A model generated the notes under the pieces. That model did no database searches. It worked only from the letters and a program-made list of their open reading frames with translations, and had not been told where the DNA came from. Shown one piece after another: positions 34,184 to 46,349 of a stretch of 64,000 nucleotides of DNA (positions are counted from its first letter, which is position 1; every line of letters begins with the position of its first letter). The DNA is from Brachynemurus nebulosus (Eukaryota; Arthropoda; Insecta; Neuroptera; Myrmeleontidae): the NCBI GenBank assembly GCA_035578155.1, contig JAPWDM010000001.1:91959024-92023023 (forward strand), read 5' to 3'. A program made the position numbers and the translations under genes.

Positions 34184-35254
34184 TTGATTTGAAACCTTTG
34201 AAATAGATAGGTCGGTATTCTGATTGTCATTTTCGATAAATGGATTTGACGACGGACGACTGTTACTTAAAGTTGCAAGTGTATAGTTACTAGAATTTCT
34301 TTTGCGCAAACAATTATCTATTGTATGCCCAGTACGCCTACAATAGCGACAAAAGGGTTTACGCTGACCACTAGCAGACGGACTAGCAGTATTTGTTACA
34401 GATGTTTTAGCATCTGTATTTACTGGAGGTGTAGGACTGACTGACTGAGTTGGTTTTATTGAATTTTGTTCAACTTTATGTTGATAGAGATGAGTTCGGG
34501 AAATTATCTCCTGAACTCGAGAAATTTCTTTATCTAATTCAGAAAAATTCTGTGGGACATTCACAAATTTTACCAATTCAAATGTGGTAAAATTTATGTG
34601 CGCATATATTAAATTTATAACTGTAGTTTCGGGCCAAAACGGTTCTAAAATAGCAACAAGTTTTTTTATCGAGGTAGCAAAATTGAAAAAAGATTCGTTT
34701 TGACCTTGTTTTCGAAGGACAAAACGATCTACCAATAATTGACGTTGAGAAGGAGAAATTAATGAAATGAGATGTTGTTTGACAGACGACCATGACATTT
34801 GAGAGGACACAAATTGTGACCATAAACTCCTCGTAGAAGGCGATACTTTTGAAGTTAAAAAAGAAAAATTTTTGGATCAAATAAATTGAGTACTATTACC
34901 TCGTTAATTGCTGCAATGAAATTAATGATTGACTCAGGAAACTGCACATTTAAAGTTGGAATGTCCTTGGTGAAGTCCTCGAACCTCAGTGACGGTTGAA
35001 CTGGAAATGTTGAGTTATTACTGCTTTTGTTGCTGGTAAACTCATGGACTAACTTAGAGAGCAATCGCTGTTGTTCAGCTAACTGGTCGGCTACGGATGA
35101 AATTAAAACTGAGTTGTCCGCTATCTGTGATGTCGGATCATGGTATACAGCTGAAATACCAGGTAACTCCGGTTTTGAGGGTGACGTCTGGGGGGGGGGG
35201 GGTTGCATCCAAATGCACTAGTGGTTCGGATGTAGCTTCGTCCTGCGAACTCAT
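34172..35254 (-). pseudogene. gag: gypsy Gag, interrupted by two homopolymer length changes
   Basis: The best start is the ATG at 35,254 (MSSQDEATSE), not the later ATG at 35,208, because the upstream frame runs into the same protein across a 13-base G run (35,190-35,202, C on the coding strand) at which the frame shifts. A second shift lies in a six-base A run (34,857-34,862). The C-terminal part has the nucleic-acid-binding knuckle CRYCRRTGHTIDNC and ends at TAA 34,172-34,174. Gag forms the particle that packages element RNA. Both breaks fall in homopolymers, so they could be sequencing errors or real slippage. Confidence 0.85.
34178..34184 (-). promoter_or_regulatory. -1 ribosomal frameshift slippery heptamer A AAT TTT at the gag stop
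   Basis: On the coding strand the last gag codons are CAA AAT TTT CGG TAA. The heptamer A-AAT-TTT sits in the correct phase for simultaneous slippage (X XXY YYZ), one codon before the stop, and the -1 frame is open directly into the protease. This arrangement is well known for gypsy-class Gag-Pol expression. No downstream pseudoknot was checked. Confidence 0.75.
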
Positions 35255-36301
35255 GATTAGCGAAAACAACAAGCACGAAAAAAAAAATATTATGAACCCA
35301 ACCTATAAAGGTTTCTAAAATAAAAAGTTTTAAATAGAAATATACGCCGAAACGTATACCAATATTTAAAGAAATTTAACTTATCTAGTTAAATTATATA
35401 TATAATTTATAACTTATGTAAAATTATTACTTTATTAAACGCTAATACCTAATATTACAAACATACCAGATAAACAGAATTGAAGAAAAGAAAAAAAAGA
35501 GGGGAGAAAAAAAATTTTTGAGTGTATTTATAAGTTAAATTTTTGAAATTTAAATTCGAAATTTTTAAATATTACCGTAAAAAGGGAAAAAATTTGAAGT
35601 TTGAATATTTACTGAATGTGCGGAATAATTTGAAGGTTGAATATTTACTGATAATAAATTCGGAAAAACCTGAATTCATAGGTATGGATAATAAAGAGAG
35701 TTTTTTAAGAAAATACCGGAAAATGTTGATCGGGTTAGTGTATTAGTAATGTTAATAAATTATGGATGTTGTACACGGCGTTAGTAATGGTTAGTGATAT
35801 TAATATGTTGGAAATTGTGTATGGAACCGGAAAAGAAAAAATTTATTATTAGGTTAGTGTTTTAGTATGGTTAGTAAATTAAGAAGGTAACGGGTACGTT
35901 AGTATGGTTAATAATGTTAGTAAAGAGGTGGATGGATTGGTGCAGATATTACCGGAAATTGTAACAAAAAGAAAAAAAAATGCGTAATTAGGTTAGTGTG
36001 TTAATATGTTAGTAAGAATTATGAAATCTGTACGGTGTTAGTAATGTTAGTTCGTGTTAGTATAAATGTGTGTGTGGTAAACAAAAAAATTAAATTGTGA
36101 AAAGAGTTTGTTATAAAACTACCAAAAATATGTATTGAAAATTAATTTTTAAATATTCGGAAAATATCCAGTAAATATTCAAATATATATAAATATAAAT
36201 AAATTTAATTGCAATATACCAGAGGAAAAGACGCTCCGGTACCAAAATGTAAAAAAAAATTATTACATTAAGGCACCACTTAAACGCTCTTGCTACCAAA
36301 A
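35255..36301 (-). other. 5' leader and primer-binding region of the gypsy element
   Basis: On the minus strand, three bases after the 5' LTR, TGGTAGCAAGAGCG (from 36,298 downward) has the TGG start expected of a tRNA-primer site; the tRNA was not identified. About 35,720-36,080 is low-complexity sequence built from 'gttagt' and 'aatgttagta' words on the plus strand. No gene is seen. Confidence 0.55.
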
Positions 36302-37786
36302 TGACACCAAAAAAAAAAATTTTTTAAAAAAATTAAAAGAGTGATGTAATACATGTAATAAGATTTTAATATTGACTATTGGTTAATTAATTAAATCTAA
36401 TGAAGGTGTTAATGAAATCTAAATTAAGTTAATGCAATCTTAATTGACGGTGTCATTAAATAAAATTAAAATTATAAAGAAATTTGAATTGAATTAAATT
36501 AAGGGGAACCGGCTCCCCTACTATGAGAAGACACGGCTCCTGGACTAGGGACTATTCCCCAAAATCAACTGCTTGGCCCAAAGCAGTATGTACATAGGGA
36601 CGTGAAAGAATTAAAAAAAAGGGTTGAGAATATAAAAGGTTTTTTTTTTATCGAACGCCCCAAATTCTAAGAAATGAACTGGTTATTTTTCTGTAAATAT
36701 GGTATGTAGGAAATCGTAAATAATAATTTTAGAAATTAAATTTAAAACTAATTTTATTTAATATTAAATAAGTTTTTTTTTTTATAAATAAGTTACACAA
36801 GTTAACAAGTAAAGCACATGTTTTTTTTTTAACAGCATTTTAAAAAAAAGGGGCTTAAAAGTATATGAATTTATATTGAAAAACACTTACAATACTAAAT
36901 CTAAATATCCAAATGATTTTTCAACAGAAATGATCAATTACATTTAACTGAGAAAAGAGGATATTATATAAATTTGAAACACGATAGTGTTTCAATGCAT
37001 AAAGAATAGGATTGGTATAATGGAACCAATCCTATAAAATATTTATATTAAAATAATAAGAGAAATTTTTAAATTGTTACCCAAACACGCCATCTTGTGC
37101 TTCCGAATTCCAAACCGGATACGCCATATTGTAAAATTATTTGTTAATGAAATTACACAGAATTTTTGTAAAATACATATCGTTACATTATTTGGTTAGA
37201 GTTTAAAAATAAAATTATGTTTCAAAGTAAAAGAAAAAAAAATGAGATTGCGTCATCCTTGTTCTAATACAATAATAAAAGTATTGTACAGAGCGAATGA
37301 CGAAAGCGTCTTTTACCTACTTGAACAAAAACACAAGTGTGTGTGTACCTGGTATCGTTTCTACGCATTGATCCCATGCAGTAATACGACTGTATTAATA
37401 CGCCCGGTTGAAATTATTACGCGTACAAAGCAGAGCCTACTTTATAGTTTTATAAAACTTTATTTTCTAATAAGTATATTAAAAAATCGAACATGTAATT
37501 TAATTTTAGTTTAGAGATATACTGACTAACTATTTAAACGTTTCTAGCAAGTTACCTTCTTGGCGAAAGATTCGTATGTAAAACTAAAACTGAACTACTT
37601 TTTTTTAAAAAGGACCAGAGACGAAAATATGGTATGATCTTGGAGTTTGCGCACTGCATATATATGGTAGAACAATATCGAATATTTTTAATCAATACGA
37701 ATCGATATCACACAAAATCAAAATTGTCAATAAAATATTATAGTTTATGTACTCTACGCGCAAACAAAATTGTCACATCCGTGACA
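36302..37786 (-). repeat. 5' LTR of the gypsy element (1,485 bp)
   Basis: Near-identical to the other LTR apart from the 155-bp difference and scattered substitutions (for example catgtaattt versus catgcgattt). As the upstream LTR it should hold the promoter, but no promoter element was identified with confidence. Confidence 0.93.
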
Positions 37787-37834
37787 CACTATTACCCAAT
37801 TTTGTCAAGACAATGTATCTTTAACACTCAGGTA

Positions 37835-38033
37835 CAGGGCCGTAACTAGGCTGGGGCAGCTGGGGCTTTGTCCCGGGGCCCCCATCCAAAGGGGGCCCCC
37901 AAGAGCCTCTAAATGTCTAAATTTATTGGCAAATTAATGTTCAATAAGGTCGCCGCTATTTTGCCAGGGGCGGCGTAGGGGCCCCCAATGTACTTTCTGC
38001 CCCGGGGCCCCTGTAGACCTATTTACGGCCCTG
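37835..38033. mobile_element. 199-bp GC-rich hAT-type MITE
   Basis: Ends CAGGGCCGTAACTAGG and CAGGGCCGTAAATAGG (reverse complement), flanked by ctcaggta and cttaggta, an 8-bp TSD with one mismatch. The interior is GC-rich (cccggggcccc near both ends), unlike its surroundings. No gene. CAGGGCCGT ends are typical of hAT MITEs. Confidence 0.82.
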
Positions 38034-38180
38034 CTTAGGTAATTTTTATTGGACATTTTTCCAAAAGGTACATAGTATCAAACATTCCAAATATTTACTT
38101 TTATTAGGCATATTTTGAATGTTTTAGATTATGTACCTTTTGGAAAAATGTCGAATAAAAATTACCTGAGCAGGGCCGTA
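38034..38180. repeat. 147-bp hairpin flanked by a second CAGGGCCGTAA end
   Basis: 'aggtaatttttattggacat' at 38,037 pairs with 'tcgaataaaaattacct' at 38,149; both arms also share 'ttttccaaaaggtacat'. A further CAGGGCCGTAAC at 38,172 follows. This suggests an older MITE interrupted by the 199-bp element. Confidence 0.6.
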
Positions 38181-38354
38181 ACCTCTTCCAGCTTTCTAGC
38201 TAAATTAGAACAGCTTCTAGAGCGATCTAAAAATGAACGTTCGCGTTTTTTTGACAAGATTTCGAAAACTTTACATAGCCATATCTCGTAAGCGGTTTCA
38301 GATAAAAATTTAAAAATTGGCACTTTTCTTAGTCTTAGTACCCTAGTATGAAAA

Positions 38355-38745
38355 GATGGATTCTTATAGAACTTGGTGAGTAGAACAAAAAAGAAAGAAT
38401 AAAGTTTTCTAATATCTTGCTTCATTTTCGAGATATGACGTGTTAAAGTTCTAAAACTTACTGTATTGAATAGATAAATAGTATATTATACATATCGTAT
38501 ACTCGTATTGTATAAAGTATACCCATATATTTTAGTATAAATCTTTATGTGTATATAAGTTTATTTTAAATATAATATTATTAATGTTATATTACGGTTT
38601 TTAGTGATAGAAGTAAGTGGGAAATGAATGGGAGAACATTGAAACCTCATTTTCGGGCAAAGGGTAATTAAATAATATTTAGGTAATTACAAGGCAGGAG
38701 CCCCATTTGTAAATAATTACCCTTTGCCCGAAAATGGGTGAGGTT
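38355..38745. repeat. Dispersed hairpin repeat, copy 3
   Basis: Same family as 7,271-7,625: 'gattcttatagaacttggtg', 'gatagaagtaagtgg', and the hairpin 'cgggcaaagggtaattaaat' ... 'taattaccctttgcccg'. The adjacent sequence turns directly into the GGTTAG-rich array. Confidence 0.75.
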
Positions 38746-39240
38746 AGTTAAGGTTAGGTTAGTTTAGTTAGTTTTAACAATATACTTCGACATTGATATA
38801 AAACCTAGGTGACGAGGTTAGTTAAGGTTAGGTTAGTCTAGTTAGTTTTGACAATATACTTCGATTTTGACATAAAAACTAGGTGGTGAGGTTAGTTAAG
38901 GTTAGCTTAGTTTAGTTAGTCTTGGGAATATACTTCGACTTTGATATAAAAACTAGATGGTGAGGTTAGTTTAGTTAGTTTTGACAATATACTTCGACTT
39001 TGATATAAAAAGTAGGTGGTGACGTTAGTTAAGGTTACCCTTTGCCCGAAGGTTAGGTTGGTGAGGTTATTTTTTGGTTAGGTTAGTTCAGTTAGTTTTG
39101 ACAATATATTTCGACTTTAATATAAAAACCAGGTGGTGAGGTTAGCTTAAGTTAGGTAAGGTTAGTTAGTTTTGACAATATACTTCGGCTTTAATATAAA
39201 AACTAGGTGGTAAGGTTAGGTTAGTTTCGTTATCATAATA
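38746..39240. repeat. Satellite-like array of a 74-bp unit rich in GGTTAGGTTAG (plus orientation)
   Basis: Six to seven units of 'ggttagttaaggttaggtta', 'gtttagttagttttgacaat', 'atacttcgactttgatataa' and 'aaactaggtggtga'. The GGTTAG words are one-base variants of the insect telomere repeat TTAGG. The array appears again inverted at 39,838-40,035 and at 49,560-50,700. Confidence 0.85.
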
Positions 39241-39464
39241 ACGAAACGATTTATTTTTAAAGTAACTATTTTAAAAAATAATAAAATCAAAAATTCATTT
39301 AATTGCTGTTATTATCACAAAATATACTTATTACTGTTATTATAAAATATACTTAAGATCCATTTATCATATTAATTAATAATATTAAAAACGTATATCC
39401 GGGCAAATAATTTTCAAGGGTTTTGGGAGTGGTTTCCGGTACCATAATAACAAAAATTAAAGAC
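39241..39464. other. AT-rich spacer between array pieces
   Basis: No gene or structured repeat is seen. It ends with 'ttccggtaccataataacaa', related to the start of the next hairpin-repeat copy. Confidence 0.4.
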
Positions 39465-40035
39465 AGATTCTTCTAAAACTTGGTGAAGAGAACAAAAAAC
39501 GAAGAATAAAGTTTCCTGATATCTAGCTTCGATTTCGAGATATGACGTGTCACAATTCTAAAACTTACTACATATTTATATTGGGCAGATAATGTATTAT
39601 GCATATTATGTATTGTATAATTTATACCCATATAGTATAAATATTTATGTGTATATAAATTTATATATATATAATATTTTTAATGGTATATTATGATTTT
39701 TAGTGATAGAAGTATATGGAAAAGGAATGGGACAACACTGAAACCTCATTTTCGGGCAAACGGTAATTAAATAATATTTAGGTAATTACAAGGCAGGGGC
39801 CCAATTTGTAAATAATTACTTTTTGCCCGACGTTTCAGTAATAAACTAACCTAACCTAACCTTCATTAACCTCACCACCTAGTTTTTATACCAAAGTCCA
39901 AGTATATTGTCAAAACTAATTAAACTAACCTAACCATAACTAATCTCACCACCTAGTTTTTATATCAAAGTCGAAGTATATTGTCAAAATCAATTAAACT
40001 AACCTAACCTTAACTTATCTTACCACCTAGTTTTG
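39465..40035. repeat. Dispersed hairpin repeat copy 4 followed by an inverted 74-bp array
   Basis: 39,465-39,835 repeats the hairpin family ('gcaaacggtaattaaataat' ... 'taattactttttgcccg'). 39,838-40,035 is about 2.5 units of the 74-bp repeat in minus orientation ('ctaacctaaccttaact', 'caccacctagtttttat'). Together with 38,355-39,240 this makes an approximately mirror-symmetric block. Confidence 0.75.
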
Positions 40036-41134
<1,099 letters not shown>

Positions 41135-41429
41135 CTTTCAGGGCTTAAAATGTCTTGCATACTTTGTTCCAGGGTACAACCATTGATGTCCCAAGGTACA
41201 AACTGTGATTGTACCTTGGGACAAATATCCTTGATTATTCAATTCAAGTTTTCGCAAAAATGAAACACAATATCGTGATATATTGTATCATAGTATTAAG
41301 ATGTTATTGTGTGCTTACAAAATTTTCAATTTTCGAAGTCATACATCAATTTTTACTCAAATTATGAAGTTTTAAACGAAAGTGTCCCAAGGTACAATGA
41401 TCTCCCCTATATTTATTTACAACAATTAT

Positions 41430-41855
41430 ACTAATTTTTGCTATTTTAGACCCTTAAAAGTACAACTTCCGGTCCGCGTCACCAAGAATCCGCTTAGGAG
41501 GTAACTTCTTAAGCCAAAAAGAGTATATATACCGAATTTCAACACTATCGGAGATATTCAATTATACTAGTTTTTGCTACTTTAGACCCTCGAAAGTATA
41601 ACTTCCGGTCTGAGTCACCAAAAATTCGTCTAGGAGGTAAATTCTTGAGCCAAAAATAGTATGTATACCAAATTCGAGTTCAATCGGAGATATTCGATTA
41701 TACTACTTTTTGCTACTTTAGACCCTCAAAAGTATAACTTCTGGTTCGCATCGCCAAAAATCCGTCTAGGGGGTAATTTCTTAAGCCAAAGAGAGTGTAT
41801 ATACCCAATTTGACCTCAATCGGAGATATGCGGTTTTCGGAACTCCAGCCAAAAG
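41430..41855. repeat. Three tandem 134-bp units ending in CGGTTTTCGGAACTCCAGCC
   Basis: Units start near 41,430, 41,566 and 41,700 with 'tttttgctactttagaccct', then 'taacttccggtccg', 'cttaagccaaa' and 'tcaatcggagatat'. The last unit ends in the same 20 bases that bound the element at 49,001-51,074, so this is one end of a second, incomplete copy. Confidence 0.8.
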
Positions 41856-42653
41856 TGGTATTACTCAATGGCGGGTATATTTAATTTATAGCAAACGGGC
41901 CACCAACGCAGCGGTCGCGCACAAGTTGCTTTGGATGGTTCCCTAAAACCTTAAGACCGGCATAACTCTAAAATATTGGGGCACTTTATGGTTATCATAA
42001 AATTTCTGAAAATTGTCCCTTTTAACAGCAGGAAACTTTTTGAAAAACGAGAAAAAGGTCTTTTATGACGGTTCTGTATTTAACATTTACGTGGGTATTT
42101 AAACACATTCTGCTCGTATAGGTACCAGGTGTTACAAGTTATTCATTGACTAAAAAAATCAAATCTTTATATTCTTTGTGTTTAATCAATTTTTTAATTT
42201 TATGATTATAACTAAGTATTCTAAACTACCTATTTCAAGTAATTCAAAATAAGATGTGTGTATGTTTTAAGGAAAGATTTAGAGAAATATATAATAGTTG
42301 TTACAATATTAACAAATATGCTTACCTAATTGTTATCTTTTATGATTGTAGTAGAATGTACTAGGTGTAACAAGTTATTTATTCAGTAAAATAATTTGAA
42401 TTGCAATTACAATATAACTTCATCATATAATTTAATTTTTTTTTTTAAACTAAAATTTATTCATATAAAAGTTATGCCGTCATTTAATACATTATTTTAA
42501 GTTAGTATTTAAATTATTTTTAAGTAGCTACTGTTGCAGATCACAAAAGGATTGATAATATTTTATTACTGCTCCAAAAGTGGAAACTTCAACTTTTGTA
42601 CTTAAAAATGGTGTCTACGTAGCACAAATTTCGCGTAAAATGGGTATTGTAAG

Positions 42654-43075
42654 TAGGGATGTTATAAATAACCATAACAGTAACCGAAACTACCGGATAT
42701 CCGAAATAATTATACATCCGAAACCGAAACCGAGTCCGAAAATAAAAGTTTCGGATTTGTTCCGGATAATAACAGACAAATGCCGTTGGAAAATTGAGTT
42801 TAAATCGAAGCAAGTTTTTGCTGCATATATTTCTCTCGATAGTTTTTGTTCCAGTGACGTTAATTCGTTTCTGACGTTCACATTTTGGGTTAAAGTTTTC
42901 CTCTTTTTTTCTAAAAAAATATGTTCACTGAAAGCAATTATTTGTAATCGTAACCGTATCCGAAACATTATCCGGTGTTTTTATATATCCGTAACTGAAA
43001 CCGAAACCGAAAAAAATGTTTTTAAATATCCGTATCCGTATCCGTATCCGAAATTTCATATCCATAATATCCCTA
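42654..43075. mobile_element. 422-bp hAT-type MITE with CCGAAAC/CCGTAT words
   Basis: Ends TAGGGATGTTAT and TAGGGATATTAT (reverse complement), flanked by attgtaag and attgtaat (8 bp, one mismatch). The interior has clusters of 'ccgaaaccgaaac' near the left end and 'ccgtatccgtatccg' near the right. The 174-codon frame across it (42,580-43,104), with Tyr-Pro repeats, is a by-product. Confidence 0.78.
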
Positions 43076-43446
43076 ATTGTAATTTAATTGTTATTAACAG
43101 GTAATGGTAAATAGGAAATATTGCACAAAATAAAAAATACTTATAACTAGTTGCAGAGTTTTTGAGGTATCAAAGTCCAACAAAAAGGAAAGATGTATTT
43201 TTAGTAAGAGATATACATATTTTATTATATTAAGAAGATAAAATACTTTTGCAATAAAGATGGATATAGAGTAATTATGTCTAAACTCCCCCTATTAGTT
43301 GTTATATCTCTCACTCAGGTAATATTGAACGATACATACAATGTATAAAAATACACTACGTTGTAAAAAAAGTAATCGATTTTGAAATAGTTTGCTTATT
43401 TATATAGTAATGCAATGATGTACCTACTTAAATAAGTAATTTTAAA

Positions 43447-43822
43447 TTAAATAAATTTCCTATGAATGTTTTTCAATATGGGAACAATTTTTTCCGTCGT
43501 AAAAATATTTTGTATAATATTATTAAGTACTCCCTTATCGAAGCTGTCCAGATCTGTTTTATGTTTTACATGTTTTTTTCTTTCTTTTTCAGCAAAAATA
43601 GCTTCCGATCCATCATTTTTTTTTTTTTGCTTCACTAGCTATTCTAATTAAAGTTGCCAGCGATATACCCATAGCTGCAGTAACACGATTTTTAACTTGA
43701 GTTAATGGGATTTTCACACCATCACTTTCACTATTCATAAACACTAACACATTTAAAATGATAAATGTGTTATTTGCTTGTGGACTTAACATTTTATTTT
43801 TAATACTCGTATTCATTTCCAT
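43447..43822 (-). pseudogene. N-terminal helix-turn-helix part of a transposase, one frameshift
   Basis: Seen: from ATG at 43,822 comes MLSPQANNTFIILNVLVFMN, then IPLTQVKNRVTAAMGIS and ATLIRIASEA; the frame shifts in a run of about 13 T (A on the coding strand) at 43,617-43,629. The other frame continues with KTDLDSFDKGVLNNIIQNIF and TEKIVPILKNIH, stopping at 43,447. Known: insect transposon proteins of a DDE family begin with 'G..i..v..ff..E......p...v..Rta.A.giS..Tv.ri..E', followed by 'lDdFd...irr.I..fY....yPTl..ll'. The second segment fits that second helix block. No DDE catalytic part follows, so the element cannot transpose itself. Confidence 0.62.
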
Positions 43823-44825
43823 ATTTAAATTAATTAAATATCAATAGATAAAAACCCGATTAAAATAGAGGGTATAAAAAAGTATAATAATAATCAAGAA
43901 TACGATAAGTTTAAAAAAATTGTTAAAATATCGAAAATTATGCAGGTTTTATGACTGTATCAGGTAGTTCAATAAAACTGAATACATTTCAATTAATTAA
44001 CCACTGAAAAGTACAGACTTTAAAAGAGAAAATTGTAGACCGTTTTATTATTTGCAATATTTAGTAAATTGTTCAGAAAGTATAAAATATTAAAAATTAA
44101 ACGTTTCTAAACTACAAGAAATATGTAATATAATTAAAACTAGAAATACCTATGATAAGAAATTTAATGTTTCAAAACGACTTAACGCTACCAATTTTAA
44201 AATATTAAATACTAACAGGAAAATTTTTTATGAAAAATAGCCTTACATAGTAATAATAACATATTTTGGTATTTATAAATACGATTTTTTTAATGGTGTA
44301 GACCCGTACTTTCATTTATTTAACGGAGTACTGTAGTAAAACTGGAAGTGGACTTTAGTCGCTCAGAAACTTTGCAACTACCTATATATACCTAAGTAGG
44401 TAATAGGGTTAAAATCTTCCCTACTTTCGTGACGCATTTTACATTATTTTGTCAAACTATTTTATAAGACGTATTCAGGTCAATAATAAATTGGTTAATA
44501 TTTTAATTAAATCAAGTACTTGAAATATTTAATTAAATAAAATACTTACAATAGTTTACAATGCTTGGTTATAATTGTATCACTAAAAAATTGACTAAAC
44601 ATAAAGACTAGAAATATTTTATTTTTTTAATAACAGCTTGTAACACCTGGTACATATACGAACATAATAATGATAATATATACCATATATACTAAGTACA
44701 CATGTCAATAAAACCATCATAAATGACCTTTTTTTTCGTTTTTAAAAATTTTTCAAACATTTTATGATAGTCATCAAGTGCCCCAATATTCTAGGGTAAA
44801 GCCTTAAGACCATACCTAGGACTAT

Positions 44826-45596
44826 ACCAAATTTCAAAAACTTGCCACAAAGTGCACGATTCTAATGAATCCCCCTATCCTAATTTGTCTGTTTGAAATA
44901 GGAATTTTATTTTCAAAAATTCCTAAAATCCGATTTTACGAATCGCTAATTTGGACATATCCCCACGTTTCAAGATCACTAGAATCCGAATCCATCACTT
45001 TTAGCGTGATGTCGAAAAAAAAACGAAATAAGAAACTTTTTATGAAATATTTTTTGTCTCGCATGTCTTGAGAACAAATGATGATGTCATTTGTTTGGTA
45101 AGAACCCCCATCCTTAGGTACAGAGGGCGAAGCCCCCGGTATAGTGCAAGGGGCAAAGCCTGTATCGAGGGCCCAGGGGAGGAGCTCCCTGAAGTGAAAA
45201 AATAATTATTTACGTACAGTAGTCTCTAGTCTTTAGGGACGCCCCAATGGGAAGTTAACAGTGTGGGAAGACCTGTCCCCCCAAATTTTTATTATAAATT
45301 ATTGATACTATTTTTAGACATTCTTCATTTTATCCTTATTTAAAGTAACGGCAATTGTAATTTTTTTTTTTATAATAATGACATAAAAAAGAATACTATA
45401 TCTCCTTTTAAAAAAGAATTTTAGCATCGTACAATATAATTGAGCGTTGTACAAGACTGAAAATTTAAAAAAAAAATGAAAAGAGAATTATGTTGGAAAG
45501 GCATAGATTCAAACATAGAACCTTTTCATCTGTACATAAAAAAATTTACACATGAAAGCACTCGCTAACCACACCATCAGACGCCGCTGTTGCTAA
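44826..45596. other. Gene-free stretch
   Basis: Only a short GC-rich patch at 45,115-45,190 ('agggcgaagcccccggta', 'cccaggggaggagctccct') stands out; it may be part of a repeat. No gene is seen. Confidence 0.4.
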
Positions 45597-46052
45597 GAGT
45601 GCCAACCACAGACCGGTGAACATATTATATATTATATTATATAGTTATAGACTAGTTATAAAAATGTGTAATTGAGGCAACCAGTTACGACCAAGTTCCG
45701 ACCTCAATAGTATTCTGTAATATAGTAATGGATTGTATCCGTAGTAGCGTTTTCAAATAATTACTTTAAAAATATAATATTGACAATAAAATTTTACTTT
45801 TTTGAGAAAAAATTGCAAAATTTTGAAAGAAAAAAAGTGGTATTCGCTTTATTTTCAAAATACGTACGTATACAAATTATGTCCTGCAATAATTATAGTC
45901 GCATTTGCTCAAAAATTGACATTATATTATTTCATTAAATTTCACCCGTCTCACCGTGCTACCTACTTCAAGAAAAATGCCTAGAAACTGGCTTCACGCT
46001 TTGTCTAGTCTCTAGTTATATAATATAATAGTGTTCATTGGTCTGTGGTGCC
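45597..46052. mobile_element. About 455-bp TIR element
   Basis: The left end 'gtgccaaccacagaccggtg' followed by an ATATTATA run is mirrored at the right by 'tcattggtctgtggtgcca'. The interior 45,780-45,905 is the repeat also found at 3,286-3,410. A TSD was not resolved. Confidence 0.5.
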
Positions 46053-46349
46053 AACTAACTAATACATATCAGACATGTGTCCTACCATTTTAGTCACAAT
46101 GGATCAGTGGTCAGTACAGCATCGTGTATTTGCATACGACACGTTTGTTAAAAATGGTGAATCTATCATCAAAACACAGCGCATTTTTCGACGTCACTTT
46201 AATATTGGTCGGAATGACACCGTTCCAAGTCGAAACACGTTGTTAAGATGGGTTCAAGCGTTCAGAACTACAGGAACAGTAACGAATAAAAAGCCACCCG
46301 ATCCTGCAAGAACAATGAGAACGCCCGAAAACATCGCTATGCGGTGAGA

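Larger units (their letters stand above)
29086..37786 (-). mobile_element. Ty3/gypsy-type LTR retrotransposon, 8.7 kb, TSD CACT
   Basis: Seen: two long direct repeats (29,086-30,725 and 36,302-37,786) with TGTCAC...GTGTCA ends on the minus strand, flanked by CACT (29,082-29,085 and 37,787-37,790). Between them, on the minus strand, are a leader, gag with a CCHC knuckle, and pol with protease, reverse transcriptase, RNase H and integrase in the gypsy order. Defects: two length changes in homopolymers within gag, an internal stop before the integrase core and another before its C-terminal module. Motifs remain intact, so the copy is young but not obviously functional. Confidence 0.95.
41940..44825. 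mobile_element. 2.9-kb TIR element, TIRs about 200 bp, with a transposase N-terminal remnant
   Basis: Inverted similarity runs from 'ccttaagacc..cataact' / 'aatattggggcactt' at 41,941-41,985 to their reverse complements at 44,775-44,815. It includes a perfect GTACCAGGTGTTACAAG at 42,121 and its complement at about 44,637-44,653; a further variant is at 42,359. The interior holds a broken helix-turn-helix gene on the minus strand and a nested hAT MITE. The TSD was not resolved because the outer TIR edges are diverged. Confidence 0.65.

Noticed and set aside
30238..37849. Open frames inside the gypsy LTRs (30,238, 30,573, 37,242, 37,634)
   Set aside because: Repeated in both LTRs, short, and in the opposite orientation to the element's genes.
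38746..39240. A true telomere array
   Set aside because: The TTAGG-like words are part of a 74-bp unit with other conserved sequence, occur in both orientations and are interior to dispersed repeats.
42580..43104. A 174-codon frame with Tyr-Pro repeats
   Set aside because: It reads through a 422-bp MITE with CCGTAT tandem words and has no family match.
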